Source of the DNA: Micromonospora pisi
GTDB lineage: Bacteria > Actinomycetota > Actinomycetes > Mycobacteriales > Micromonosporaceae
Reading direction: 5' to 3'
Length of the DNA stretch: 64,000 nucleotides
Assembly (NCBI RefSeq): GCF_003633685.1
Contig: NZ_RBKT01000001.1
Location: 4,898,001-4,962,000 of the forward strand
Shown here: in pieces, positions 1 to 8,509 of the stretch
Numbering within the stretch: the stretch's first letter is position 1
Layout: the number at the start of each line of letters is the position of its first letter
Made by a program: the position numbers and the translations under genes
Notes under the pieces: generated by a model
Told to the model about the DNA's origin: nothing
The model's input: the letters and a program-made list of their open reading frames with translations, nothing else
The model's database searches: none

Positions 1-711
1 AAGTTCGACCGCGGTGCCACCGGTTCCGGCATCGGTGTCCGAGATCGGCACCAGAAGAGCGTTTTCCACCAGCCAACGCACCGGAGAACCGGCACCGGAA
101 CCGGCGGCGTCGGGGCCGGTGGCTTCCTCGGTCGGGGTCTCCAGCGCCCTCGGTGGAAGCGTGCCCACCGGAGGGCCGGCGGCGAGCCGGTCCAGGATCG
201 CCCGCGCCGCCGGGGGTGCCGCGAGCACCGTACGGCGCAGCCGGGCCGGGTCGGCGCAGAGCGCCGCGGCGGAGGGGTCCAGGTCCAACGCGGGCCGGCC
301 CAGTCCCGCCGGGTACGGCGAGCTGACCTCGTCCACCCCGGCGACCACCTGGAGGGCGTGCTCCGGCCCGTACAGCAGGAAGAGCGCGCGCAGCCGGTTG
401 AGCGCGCCCCGCACCGCGGCGGGGTCGGCGCCCTGCGCCGGCACCGCCGCGACGGCCAGGATCGCGTCGACCGAGGTGGTGCCGTCGGACGGATCACGAG
501 TCAGCCGGGCGCCGTCGAGGATCTGCAGGGTGAACTGGTCCAGCCCGTCCAGGGCGCGGGCGACCGAGACCCGCGCCTGGGCCCGTGCGGCGAGCGCGGA
601 GAGGTCCGCCGGCACCGGTAGGACCAGGTCGGGACGGAGTTGTAGCAGCGCTGCCAGAGCTTCGTCCGGCAGCGACCGCAGGTGGTCGGCGAGTGAGGTG
701 GTCATCGTCAT
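1..711 (-). CDS. Helicase-associated domain protein, 3' part missing
   Basis: The gene starts at ATG 711 and reads off the left edge without a stop, giving 237 N-terminal residues. The opening (TSLADHLRSLPDEALAALL, then LRPDLVLPVP and LAARAQARVSVARALDGL) matches actinobacterial helicase-associated domain proteins (Rv0862c type, usually 750-800 residues), as I recall the family. These carry an N-terminal winged-helix-like region and a C-terminal XPB/Ssl2-like domain without a full helicase motor. Their function is not established; DNA repair or transcription-coupled roles are guesses. A second in-frame ATG lies at 705. It is divergent from the HAD gene, with an 85-bp shared promoter region. 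Confidence 0.75.
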   Translation of the reverse strand, partial: MTMTTSLADHLRSLPDEALAALLQLRPDLVLPVPADLSALAARAQARVSVARALDGLDQFTLQILDGARLTRDPSDGTTSVDAILAVAAVPAQGADPAAVRGALNRLRALFLLYGPEHALQVVAGVDEVSSPYPAGLGRPALDLDPSAAALCADPARLRRTVLAAPPAARAILDRLAAGPPVGTLPPRALETPTEEATGPDAAGSGAGSPVRWLVENALLVPISDTDAGTGGTAVEL

Positions 712-796
712 TCCACGCTAGCCGGCCGGGTGCCGGTGGCGCCCCTCGGTCGGCCGGGTGGACTCCACAGGCCGCCCGGCATGCGACGATGATCGG

Positions 797-1417
797 ATGG
801 CGACCACCCCCTCGGTCGGGTTCGACCTTGACATGACCTTGATCGACTCCCGGCCCGGCATCGCCGCCACCTACCGCGAGCTGACCGCCCGGACCGGCGT
901 ACCGGTCGACGCGGACCTCGCGGTCAGCCGGCTCGGTCCGCCGCTGCGGCAGGAGCTCTCGTACTGGTTCCCACCGGAAGAGTTGGAATCGGCGGTGCAC
1001 ACGTTCCGGTCGCTCTACCCGTCGTACGCGGTCACCCCGACGGTGCTGCTACCGGGGGCCGCCGAGACGCTCGCGGCGGTACAGGCGGCCGGACTGCGGG
1101 TGCTGGTGGTCACCTCCAAGCTCGGCCGCCTGGCCCGGCTGCACGTGGAGCACCTCGGCCTGCCGGTGGACGACGTCGCCGGCGACCTCTTCGCCGAGCA
1201 GAAGGCGACCGCGCTGCGGGAGCACGACGCCCGGCTCTACGTCGGCGATCACGTCGCCGACATGACCGCCGCCCGGATCGCCGGGGTGCCCGGCGTCGGT
1301 GTCGCCACCGGGCCGTGCGATGTGGATGAGCTGCGGTCCGCCGGGGCGGAGCTGGTCCTCGATGACCTCACCGGATTCCCAGCGGCGTTCTCGGGCCTGT
1401 TACGGCTAGCCTTGTGA
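797..1417 (+). CDS. HAD-family hydrolase (phosphatase)
   Basis: A 206-residue HAD hydrolase, probably a cytosolic phosphomonoesterase of the phosphoglycolate phosphatase-like subgroup. Motif I is D10-L-D12-M-T near the N terminus, with a cap of helices after it. Motif II is the VVTSKLG segment, a lysine follows in EQKATAL, and motif IV is the GDHVADM acidic segment. ATG 797 places motif I at the usual position; an upstream in-frame ATG at 758 would add 13 residues of non-family sequence. The substrate cannot be read from the sequence. Confidence 0.85.
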   Translation: MATTPSVGFDLDMTLIDSRPGIAATYRELTARTGVPVDADLAVSRLGPPLRQELSYWFPPEELESAVHTFRSLYPSYAVTPTVLLPGAAETLAAVQAAGLRVLVVTSKLGRLARLHVEHLGLPVDDVAGDLFAEQKATALREHDARLYVGDHVADMTAARIAGVPGVGVATGPCDVDELRSAGAELVLDDLTGFPAAFSGLLRLAL

Positions 1418-1453
1418 GGGTCATCAGCCACATACGAAGTTGAGGTCAATCAG

Positions 1454-1840
1454 GTGCCGACGGGTCGAGTGAAGTGGTACGACGCGGCCAAGGGTTATGG
1501 ATTCGTCACCAGTGACGAGGGCGGCGACGTGTTCCTACCCAAGAGTGCGTTGCCCGCTGGCGTCACCGATCTCAAGGGGGGTCAGCGGATCGAGTTCGGC
1601 GTGGTGGACAGTCGCAAGGGCGCCCAGGCGCATGCCGCCAAACTGCTCGACGCGCCGCCGTCCATGGCGGAACTCCGCCGCCGCCCCGCCGAGGAGCTGC
1701 ACGGGCTGGTCGAAGACATGATCAAGGTGCTGGAGGCGAAGATCCAGCCCGATCTGCGGCGCGGCCGGTTCCCGGACAAGAAGACCGCGCAGACCGTCGC
1801 TCACCTGGTCCACGCGGTCGCCAGCGAGCTGGAGATCTGA
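1454..1840 (+). CDS. Cold-shock domain protein with C-terminal extension
   Basis: A 128-residue single-stranded nucleic-acid-binding protein. Residues 1-65 form a cold-shock domain: VKWYDAAKGYGFV carries RNP1 (K13-G-Y-G-F) and DVFLP is a variant RNP2. Residues 70-128 are an extra helical, charged tail absent from 67-residue CspA types, as in the CspB-like proteins of actinobacteria. It starts at GTG 1454, where residue 1 aligns with the family start. Its last 40 bases overlap, tail to tail, the 3' end of mqnD on the other strand. Confidence 0.88.
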   Translation: MPTGRVKWYDAAKGYGFVTSDEGGDVFLPKSALPAGVTDLKGGQRIEFGVVDSRKGAQAHAAKLLDAPPSMAELRRRPAEELHGLVEDMIKVLEAKIQPDLRRGRFPDKKTAQTVAHLVHAVASELEI

Positions 1841-2649
1841 GGGGCCGTCGGGGTCAACCCGGCGACCGCGGCCCGGCGGAGCAGGGCGTCCACCGCCCGG
1901 TAACCGTCCTCGCCGAGGTCTGCGGTGAACTCGTTCACATAGAGCGCGATGTGCTGGTCGACCACGTCCGGCTCCATCTCCTGCGCGTGCGCCAGCACGT
2001 ACTCGCGGGTGCCGGCGGGGTCGGCCCACGCCTGCCGTACCGACGCGCGGATCCAGTCCGCCGCGGCCACCGGATCCACGGTGCCGCGGCGGGCCAGGAT
2101 CGCACCGAGCGGGATCGGCAGCCCGGTGTCCGACTCCCACCACTCACCGAGGTCGACCAGCGCGGTCAGCCCGTGCCGGTGGTAGGTGAAGCGGGCTTCG
2201 TGGATCACCAGACCGGCGTCGTAGCGACCGGCCGCGACCCCGGGCATGATCTCGTGGAACGGCACCACCTCGATGCGCGCCGGCTGCTGCCCCTGGGCCC
2301 AGAGCCGGAACAGCAGGTACGCGGTGGTCCGGTCGCCGGGCACCGCGACGGTCGCCCCGGTCAGGTCGGTCCGGTCGCCCCGGGTCAGCACCAGCGGCCC
2401 GCAACCGCGCCCCAGCGCGCCACCGCACGGCAGCAGCTGGTAGTCGTCGAGCAGCCAGGGCAGGGCGGCGTAGCTCACCTTCACGATGTCGTACGCGCCC
2501 TGCTGCGCGGCGGTGTTCGTGACGTCCACGTCGGCGTAGGTCACCTCGACCGGCGGCGCCCCGGGCACCAGACCATGCACCAGGGCATGGAAGACGAAGG
2601 TGTCGTTGGGGCAGGGCGAGAAAGCCAGCGAAAGTGCCACGCCTCCCAC
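1801..2649 (-). CDS. mqnD: 1,4-dihydroxy-6-naphthoate synthase
   Basis: This 282-residue enzyme of the futalosine menaquinone route converts cyclic dehypoxanthinyl futalosine to 1,4-dihydroxy-6-naphthoate. The fold is that of periplasmic-binding-like MqnA/MqnD. The N-terminal signature SPCPNDTF and the later HEARFTYHRHGL segment, with a pocket histidine, are typical of MqnD rather than MqnA. The start is GTG 2649 or GTG 2640; neither has a well-spaced ribosome site. It lies 43 bp downstream of mqnB on the same strand and is probably co-transcribed with it. The two genes together show that menaquinone is made by the futalosine route, although mqnA, mqnC and mqnE are not in this window. Confidence 0.9.
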   Translation of the reverse strand: MGGVALSLAFSPCPNDTFVFHALVHGLVPGAPPVEVTYADVDVTNTAAQQGAYDIVKVSYAALPWLLDDYQLLPCGGALGRGCGPLVLTRGDRTDLTGATVAVPGDRTTAYLLFRLWAQGQQPARIEVVPFHEIMPGVAAGRYDAGLVIHEARFTYHRHGLTALVDLGEWWESDTGLPIPLGAILARRGTVDPVAAADWIRASVRQAWADPAGTREYVLAHAQEMEPDVVDQHIALYVNEFTADLGEDGYRAVDALLRRAAVAGLTPTAPQISSSLATAWTR

Positions 2650-2692
2650 CGTAAACCCCGGTGGATCGCCGCGACGCGGGGGCCGTACCAGG

Positions 2693-3328
2693 TCAGTGCA
2701 GCGCGGCGGCGGCGCAGCGGAGCGCGTCGAACGCCTCGGTGATCCGCCACGCGCCCCGGTCCCGGGGACCGACCGGGTTGGAGATGGTACGCAGTTCGGC
2801 GAAGGGGACGCCGGCCTGCGCGGCGGCGGTCGCCACCCCGTACCCCTCCATCGCCTCGGCCACCGCGTCCGGGTAGCGGGCGGCGAGGGCGCGGGCGCTC
2901 TCCGTGGTCCCGGTGACGGTGCTACAGGTGATCACCGCCCCGACGGTGGCCCGGGGCAGCGCCTGCCGCAGCCGCTCCAGCAGTGCCGGGTCGGCGCTGG
3001 TGGTCGAGGGGCCGAAGCCCAGTTCGTCCAGGGGCAGGAAGCCGTCCGGTGACTCGGCGCCGAGGTCGGCGGCGATGCTCCGGGTGGCCAGCACGATCGT
3101 GCCGAGCGCGGCCCGGTCCGGGAAGCCGCCGCCGATCCCGGCACTGATCACCGCCTGGTACGGGTTCCCGCCCGCCTCGGCGAGGGCGAGCAACCGGGCG
3201 GTGCCGGCGGCAGCGGCGGCCGGACCGACCCCGACCGGGGCGACCGTGACCGTGGTGATGGTCAGCCCGGCGCGTACCGCCTCCGCCTCGGCCGGCACGG
3301 CGGTGACGATCAGCAGTCCAGCGCTCAT
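2693..3328 (-). CDS. mqnB: Futalosine hydrolase
   Basis: A 211-residue nucleoside-phosphorylase-fold hydrolase that removes hypoxanthine from futalosine, giving dehypoxanthinyl futalosine for MqnC. Visible family marks are the N-terminal LLIVTAVPAEAEAV strand, the glycine-rich GIGGGFP loop, and EAMEGYGVATAAAQAGVPFAELR with the purine/ribose-binding glutamates, then SNPVG. ATG 3328 overlaps the stop of the upstream MFS gene by four bases (ATGA), so translation is probably coupled. It is followed by mqnD, which supports the assignment over a general MTA/SAH nucleosidase. Confidence 0.9.
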   Translation of the reverse strand: MSAGLLIVTAVPAEAEAVRAGLTITTVTVAPVGVGPAAAAAGTARLLALAEAGGNPYQAVISAGIGGGFPDRAALGTIVLATRSIAADLGAESPDGFLPLDELGFGPSTTSADPALLERLRQALPRATVGAVITCSTVTGTTESARALAARYPDAVAEAMEGYGVATAAAQAGVPFAELRTISNPVGPRDRGAWRITEAFDALRCAAAALH

Positions 3329-5013
3329 GTTCTCGGCTCCCGGGGTTCGCGCGGTTGGCGGGTGTCGTCGCCGACGCCCGGCCCCGGCGCGGCCGACGAC
3401 GGCCGGTAGATGTGGTAGCCCGGCGGCGCACTGCCCGCCAGGTTGCCGTTCTGTGCCGATGCCGATGCCGATGCCGATGCTGTGGCGGGCTCGGTGACGG
3501 TACGCGTCTCGGCCGTCGCCGGCTCCGCCACCCGGTCCCGGGCAGCCTGTTCGGCGGCAGCCCGTTCGGCGGCGGCCTGCTGCTCGCCGGCGGCCTGCTG
3601 GTCGGCGGCCTCCTGCTCGGCGTCCGGGATGGCCCGACCGTGCAGTTTCTCGCCCCGCAGCCGCCCCGCGACCACCACCGCGCGTACGGCGGCGAGCGTG
3701 GCCAGGCCACTGAGCACCGCGATGCCGACCCGGCCGTCGAACGGGATCAGACCCAGCGCGCCGCCGGCCACGAAGGCCAGCATCAGTGCGGTCTCCGAGT
3801 GGGCGAAGGCGCTGGCCCGGGACCGCTCCCGGATCCGTTCCTGGATCGAGGCGTCCACGGCGAGCTTCGCGATGCCGCTGACCAGAGCCGTGACCAGGCA
3901 GAGCAGGGCGACCGTGAGCAGGGAGAACCGGACCGTGGCGAGCACCGCCAGCGCGGCGACGATGACCAGGCCGCTGGATTGCAGCGCGATCGGGCGGTGG
4001 ATGCGCAGCCGGGTGCCGAGCGCGGTGGCGAGGAAGGTGCCGACCGCCAGCGCCCCGCCGACCAGTCCCAGTGCGGCCTGGTCGGAGAGCTTCCGGCCGA
4101 GGAGTTCCGTGGTCACGTCGCCGGCCTTGATCGCGAAGGCGAGGAAGAGCAGGAGGAAGCCGTACAGGCCGCGCAGGGTGGCGCCGCCGGCCAGGGCGGC
4201 GAGCACAAGTCGCCCGCCCGGTGAGCCCCGTCCGAGGGCCCGCTCCTGGCGGCCCCGCCAGATGGCGCGGATCGGCCGGGGCACCGCCTCCGGCGGCTCG
4301 GAGTCGGCCCGGGGCGGCAGTCGCAGCGCGATCACCATGCCCACCAGGAAGATGACCGAGGCCACCCGGAGCGGCCACTGTGGACCGAGCCAGAACGCGG
4401 CCAGCCCCAGGGGCGCGACCACGGTGCCGGCGATGGTGCCGTACACGCTGGCGCGGGCACCGGCCTGGGACAGGCCGATTCCCTCGGGCAGCAGCCGGGG
4501 GACGGCGGCCGACCGGGCCACGCCGTACGCCCGGGAGAGGGCGAGCACGCCGAACGCGGCCGGGTAGAGCCCGAACCCGTGGATGTAGTCGGAGATCAGC
4601 CAGGCCAGGAAGGCGCGGCCGAGCATGGTGGCGGCGAGGGCGTACCGGCGGCCGTGCCGGAAGTGGTCGAGCAGCGGACCGACCACCGGGGCGAGCAGTG
4701 CGAACGGCACCATGGTCACCAGCAGGTAGAGGGCGACCTTGCCGCGCGCCTCGCCGAGCGGGGCGTTGAAGAAGATCGTTCCGGCCAGGCCGATCGTGAT
4801 CAGGACGTCACCGGCACACGAGACGGCGTGCAGGTCGAAGAGGCGCACCATGCCGGTCTCGCCGCCGGCGCCCCGGGTCCGCGCCCGGCCGGCACCCCTG
4901 GTGATCCAGGCTCCGCCTCGGAACGTGCCGCGCAGGAGCGCACGGGTGCCACGGATCGTCGTACCGAGGGCGCGCCCGAGGAACGACCCCCTGGGGCGGT
5001 TGAACAGCGGCAT
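3325..5013 (-). CDS. MFS transporter with long charged C-terminal tail
   Basis: A 562-residue major facilitator protein. After a basic, Gly/Arg-rich N-terminal segment of about 50 residues come some 12 hydrophobic segments, with a cytosolic RHGRRYAL loop between TM2 and TM3. The last 110 residues are hydrophilic and Glu/Ala-rich (repeated QQAAGEQQAAAERAAAEQ-like stretches) and contain an Ala-Ser run. ATG 5013 has GAGG nine bases upstream; ATG 5022 has no properly spaced site. The gene is coupled to mqnB by a 4-bp overlap. From memory the locus matches Rv0876c. The substrate is unknown; a link to menaquinone intermediates is only suggested by position. Confidence 0.82.
   Translation of the reverse strand: MPLFNRPRGSFLGRALGTTIRGTRALLRGTFRGGAWITRGAGRARTRGAGGETGMVRLFDLHAVSCAGDVLITIGLAGTIFFNAPLGEARGKVALYLLVTMVPFALLAPVVGPLLDHFRHGRRYALAATMLGRAFLAWLISDYIHGFGLYPAAFGVLALSRAYGVARSAAVPRLLPEGIGLSQAGARASVYGTIAGTVVAPLGLAAFWLGPQWPLRVASVIFLVGMVIALRLPPRADSEPPEAVPRPIRAIWRGRQERALGRGSPGGRLVLAALAGGATLRGLYGFLLLFLAFAIKAGDVTTELLGRKLSDQAALGLVGGALAVGTFLATALGTRLRIHRPIALQSSGLVIVAALAVLATVRFSLLTVALLCLVTALVSGIAKLAVDASIQERIRERSRASAFAHSETALMLAFVAGGALGLIPFDGRVGIAVLSGLATLAAVRAVVVAGRLRGEKLHGRAIPDAEQEAADQQAAGEQQAAAERAAAEQAARDRVAEPATAETRTVTEPATASASASASAQNGNLAGSAPPGYHIYRPSSAAPGPGVGDDTRQPREPREPRT
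3455..3478. repeat. Hexanucleotide repeat, 4 x GCCGAT
   Basis: Four perfect head-to-tail copies of GCCGAT lie inside the MFS reading frame, where they encode an Ala-Ser run on the minus strand. A multiple of three keeps the frame, so copy-number change would only lengthen or shorten the tail. Confidence 0.85.
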
Positions 5014-5117
5014 GTGCACCATCCTCGCCCATCCGGCGCAACCCTGGAGGATGTGCCGGGAGAACGTCTGCGGGGAGTCCCTGCCGGCCCGCCGCTCGGA
5101 TAGGGAAGAATGAGCGC

Positions 5118-5939
5118 GTGACCAGGACCGCCAGCGCTCGCGCAGCTCGTCTTGACCAGGTTTGTGCCGCTGCCGTGGAGGTGGCGCGGGCCGGCATCAC
5201 CGAGGTGGAGTCGGCTGACGTTGGCGCCCACCTGGAGGTTGTTGCTGAGGGTGAACGCCTGGTTACCCATTTCTTTGAATGTCTGCTCGCCGGTTACCGG
5301 GGATGGCGCTGGGCGGTCACCGTCACCCGGGTGTCGCGCAGCAAGCAGGTGACGATCTGCGAGGCCGTCCTGCTGCCCGGCCCGGACGCGCTGCTGGCGC
5401 CCGGCTGGCTGCCCTGGCAGGAGCGGCTGCAGCCGGGTGACCTCGGGGTGGGCGACCTGCTGCCGACCCCGGCCGACGACGACCGCCTGGTGCCCGGCTA
5501 CGTGCTCTCCGACGATCCCGCCGTCGAGGAGACGAACTGGGAGCTCGGGCTCGGCCGTTCCCGGGTGATGTCCCTGGAGGGCCGGCTGGAGACCGCCCAG
5601 CGCTGGTACGACGGCGACCACGGCCCGGCCGCGCCGATCTCCGCCGCCGCTCCCCGGACCGCCCGCTGCGGGACCTGCGGCTTCTATCTGCCCCTGGCCG
5701 GTGCCATGCGCCAGGCGTTCGGGGTCTGCGGCAACTTCTACGCTCCCGACGACGGCCGGGCGGTCAGCGCCGACCATGGCTGCGGGGCGCACTCGGAGAC
5801 TCTGCTCGACACCCCGGAGACGCCGGTGGACGAGCTGCCGACGATCTACGACGACAACGAGGTCGAGGCGGTCTCGGTGAGCCGGGCGCCGGGTTCGGTG
5901 GAGAACGGCGAGCCCGCCGAGCCGTACGGGCACGGCTGA
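5118..5939 (+). CDS. DUF3027-family protein with Cys-rich zinc-like site
   Basis: A 273-residue cytosolic protein that I recognise as the actinobacterial DUF3027 family (Rv0877 type, from memory); its function is unknown. The N-terminal half is helical; an internal stretch FFECLLAGYRGWRWAVTV is conserved in the family. Residues 180-225 hold C184-G-T-C187, C204 and C222 with a nearby histidine, spaced like a zinc ribbon. The last 50 residues are acidic and probably disordered. It starts at GTG 5118. It is divergent from the MFS gene across about 100 bp. Confidence 0.75.
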   Translation: MTRTASARAARLDQVCAAAVEVARAGITEVESADVGAHLEVVAEGERLVTHFFECLLAGYRGWRWAVTVTRVSRSKQVTICEAVLLPGPDALLAPGWLPWQERLQPGDLGVGDLLPTPADDDRLVPGYVLSDDPAVEETNWELGLGRSRVMSLEGRLETAQRWYDGDHGPAAPISAAAPRTARCGTCGFYLPLAGAMRQAFGVCGNFYAPDDGRAVSADHGCGAHSETLLDTPETPVDELPTIYDDNEVEAVSVSRAPGSVENGEPAEPYGHG

Positions 5940-5988
5940 CCGACCGCCTGCGGGCGACGTCGGGTCCCCGGGCCTGCCCGGCCACCGG

Positions 5989-6243
5989 TCAGTGTCGCTG
6001 GCCGGCCCGGCGGCGGCGTCGGTTGGCGTCGTGGCGGAGCATCACGGCCAGTCCGGGGAAGCCCACCAGGAAACCGGCGAGGCAGGTCCAGAGCCAGTCC
6101 TGATGACCGTGCTCGGTCAGCCAGTCGCGGAAGAAGATCAACAGGACCAGTCCGACCACGGCCCAGATCACCATGCCGCCCACGGCGAACGGGACCATCG
6201 GCGGGTCGAGCGGCTCCGGCCGCGGTTGCTGCTGCTCCGGCAC
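5989..6243 (-). CDS. DUF2530 small membrane protein
   Basis: An 84-residue inner-membrane protein with two hydrophobic helices (FAVGGMVIWAVVGLVLLIFF and a second around WLWTCLAGFLVGFPGLAVML) joined by a short charged loop. The N terminus is Pro/Gln-rich and the C terminus is strongly basic (RHDANRRRRRAG). The pattern fits DUF2530, a family restricted to actinobacteria with no known role. The start is GTG 6243, where the family sequence begins. It is divergent from the purine permease gene, sharing a 119-bp promoter region. Confidence 0.78.
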   Translation of the reverse strand: MPEQQQPRPEPLDPPMVPFAVGGMVIWAVVGLVLLIFFRDWLTEHGHQDWLWTCLAGFLVGFPGLAVMLRHDANRRRRRAGQRH

Positions 6244-6362
6244 GTGATCAGCGTACCCGTGGGCAGGGATCGAGGTTCGTAACCGGAACGAGCTTCCCCG
6301 GTAAACGGTCGTCTGGGACGATGCGCCCATCGAACCCCCATGATCGCGATGTGAGGCCCCTG

Positions 6363-7841
6363 ATGACGACCACCTCAGCAAAGGCCGGTGCCCCGCCGGC
6401 CACCACACCCCCACGCAACGGCTTTGACCGATACTTCGAAATCTCCCACCGTGGCTCCACCGTCAACCGGGAAATCCGGGGCGGGCTCGCCACCTTCTTC
6501 ACGATGGCCTACATCGTGGTGCTCAACCCGTTGATCCTCGGCAACGCCGTCGACGGTGACGGGCAGAGGCTGGCCATTCCCGCGCTCGCGGAGGCCACCG
6601 CCCTGGTTGCCGGGGTGATGACCATCCTGATGGGTGTGGTCGGCCGGTTCCCGCTCGCGCTCGCCGCCGGGCTCGGGGTGAACGCCCTGGTCGCGTACGA
6701 GATCGCCCCGCAGATGACCTGGGCCGACGCCATGGGGCTGGTGGTGATCGAGGGCGTGATCATCGCGATCCTGGTGCTCACCGGTTTGCGTACGGCCGTC
6801 TTCCGTGCGGTGCCGACCCAGCTCAAGACCGCGATCGGGGTGGGCATCGGCCTCTTCCTGACCATCATCGGGCTGGTCGACGCCGGTTTCGTCCGCCGGA
6901 TCCCGGACGCTGCCGGCACCACCGTGCCGGTCGGCCTGGGCATCAACGGCAAACTGGTCACCTGGCCGGCGCTGGTCTTCGTGCTCGGCCTGCTGGTCAC
7001 CCTCGTGCTGGTGGTACGGAAGGTCCGGGGCGCGATCCTGATCGGCATCGTGGCCTCGACCGTGTTGGCGATCATCGTGGAGGCGATCGCCAACGTCGGC
7101 CCGTCGTTCGTGAACGGGGTGCCGAACCCGCAGGGCTGGTCGCTGAACGTGCCGGAGTTGCCGGACACCGTGCTCGCCACCCCCGATCTCTCCCTGCTGG
7201 GCAACTTCGACGTGCTCGGTTCCTGGTCGCGGGCCGGCTGGCTGATCGCGTTGATGTTCGTCTTCACGCTCCTGGTCACCGACTTCTTCGACACCATGGG
7301 AACGATGGTGGCGGTCGGCCAGGAGGGCGACCTGCTGGACGAGAGCCAGACGCCACCGCGTACCCGGGAGATCCTGCTGGTCGACTCGATCGCCGCGGCG
7401 GCCGGCGGGGCGGCGAGCACGTCGAGCAACACCTCGTACATCGAGAGCGCGGCCGGCGTCGCGGAGGGGGCCCGTACCGGGGTGGCGAACCTGGTCACCG
7501 GTGGGCTGTTCCTGCTGGCCATGTTCCTGGCGCCGCTGGTCGTGGTGGTGCCGTTCGAGGCCGCGTCAACGGCGCTGGTGGTGGTCGGGTTCCTGATGAT
7601 GACCGGCGTACGGAGCATCGACTGGACCGACTACGAGATCGCCGTACCGGCCTTCCTGACGATCGTGCTGATGCCGTTCACCTACTCGATCTCGAACGGA
7701 ATCGGCGCCGGCGTGATCACCTTTGTCGTGCTCAAGCTGGCCCGGGGCAAGGCCGGACAGGTGCACCCACTGCTGTACGGGGTGGCCGGCCTCTTCACCC
7801 TCTATTTCCTGCGGGGCCCGATCGAGTCGTTGATCGGCTGA
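6363..7841 (+). CDS. NCS2 purine permease, AzgA-like
   Basis: A 492-residue proton-coupled nucleobase transporter of the guanine/hypoxanthine/adenine permease group. It opens with the family hallmark FDRYFEISHRGSTVNREIRG, continues with GGLATFFTMAYIVVLNP, and has about 13 membrane segments. Conserved pieces include GLGVNALVAYE, the ATGMTDFFDT-like DFFDTMGTM motif and the SSNTSYIES loop near the substrate site. ATG 6363 has GTGAGG eight bases upstream; the ATG at 6321 would add 14 residues without similarity. The transported purine is probably guanine or hypoxanthine, by family. A hairpin lies downstream at 7885-7918. Confidence 0.9.
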   Translation: MTTTSAKAGAPPATTPPRNGFDRYFEISHRGSTVNREIRGGLATFFTMAYIVVLNPLILGNAVDGDGQRLAIPALAEATALVAGVMTILMGVVGRFPLALAAGLGVNALVAYEIAPQMTWADAMGLVVIEGVIIAILVLTGLRTAVFRAVPTQLKTAIGVGIGLFLTIIGLVDAGFVRRIPDAAGTTVPVGLGINGKLVTWPALVFVLGLLVTLVLVVRKVRGAILIGIVASTVLAIIVEAIANVGPSFVNGVPNPQGWSLNVPELPDTVLATPDLSLLGNFDVLGSWSRAGWLIALMFVFTLLVTDFFDTMGTMVAVGQEGDLLDESQTPPRTREILLVDSIAAAAGGAASTSSNTSYIESAAGVAEGARTGVANLVTGGLFLLAMFLAPLVVVVPFEAASTALVVVGFLMMTGVRSIDWTDYEIAVPAFLTIVLMPFTYSISNGIGAGVITFVVLKLARGKAGQVHPLLYGVAGLFTLYFLRGPIESLIG

Positions 7842-7884
7842 CCCGTTCGGGCCGGTTCCGCCCCGCGTGGGTGGCCGGTGGTCG

Positions 7885-7918
7885 GGCGGGGGAAACTAGC
7901 ATCGCAGGTACCCCCGCC
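7885..7918 (+). terminator. Hairpin downstream of purine permease
   Basis: GGCGGGGG at 7885-7892 pairs with CCCCCGCC at 7911-7918 across an 18-base loop. No U-tract follows, as is common in GC-rich actinomycetes. The long loop makes terminator function uncertain. Confidence 0.4.
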
Positions 7919-7935
7919 TGGCCTTGAGCTCGGTG

Positions 7936-7984
7936 ACTGTGGTCATAACAGTGGTCGTTAGCCAGGCTTATTAGCTAGGCTAAC
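7936..7984. promoter_or_regulatory. Two inverted repeats, likely MarR operator
   Basis: Directly upstream of the MarR start lie ACTGT (7936-7940) with ACAGT (7948-7952), and GTTAGCC (7957-7963) with GGCTAAC (7978-7984). The second ends five bases before the GTG. AT content is locally high against the GC-rich background. MarR proteins commonly bind such palindromes in their own promoters, so autoregulation of the MarR-MFS pair is inferred. Confidence 0.6.
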
Positions 7985-7988
7985 TAAC

Positions 7989-8438
7989 GTGACGGAGCGG
8001 ACGGTGATGGCGCAACGTGTGCCGCCTGCGCAGCTGGCAAGCCTGCTGCGCGACGCGATCACCCGGCTCAATCGACGGGTCCGGCAGTCCCGGCCGGTCG
8101 GCGAACTCACGCTGACTCAGTTGTCGGCCCTGACCAGCCTGGAGCTGGCGGGCGCGCTGACGCCTCGTGAGTTGGCCGACACCGAACGGGTGCAGCCACC
8201 GACAATGACCAAGATCGTCGCGAAGCTGGAGGAGCGTGGCCTGGTGCGCCGCACTCCCCACCCGACCGACCGACGCCAGGTCATTCTCTCGACGACCGAT
8301 TCCGGCCGTGAAGTGTTCGCCCAGTTCGAACGGGCGCGCAACGAATGGCTGGGGCACCGGCTCGCCGAGTTGACCCCGGAGGAACGGGAAACGCTGCGGC
8401 AGGCCGCGGCGATTCTGCAGAAGGTCGCTCGCGCCTGA
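7989..8438 (+). CDS. MarR-family transcriptional regulator
   Basis: A 149-residue winged-helix repressor. Helices at residues 10-35 and 115-149 would form the dimer interface. The DNA-binding part spans roughly residues 45-90 (LTPRELADTERVQPPTMTKI, then LEERGLVRR and the wing HPTDRRQVILS). It lies 71 bp upstream of an MFS exporter on the same strand, the usual arrangement for a drug- or metabolite-responsive pair. Palindromes abut the start codon. By memory, it is in the position of Rv0880 of M. tuberculosis. The ligand is unknown. Confidence 0.9.
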   Translation: MTERTVMAQRVPPAQLASLLRDAITRLNRRVRQSRPVGELTLTQLSALTSLELAGALTPRELADTERVQPPTMTKIVAKLEERGLVRRTPHPTDRRQVILSTTDSGREVFAQFERARNEWLGHRLAELTPEERETLRQAAAILQKVARA

Positions 8439-8509
8439 TCGGCGCCGCGCACCGGGTCCGCTTCGTCCGCTGTGGATGACGCGTACGACCCGGAGGAGGC
8501 GCACCCCGA

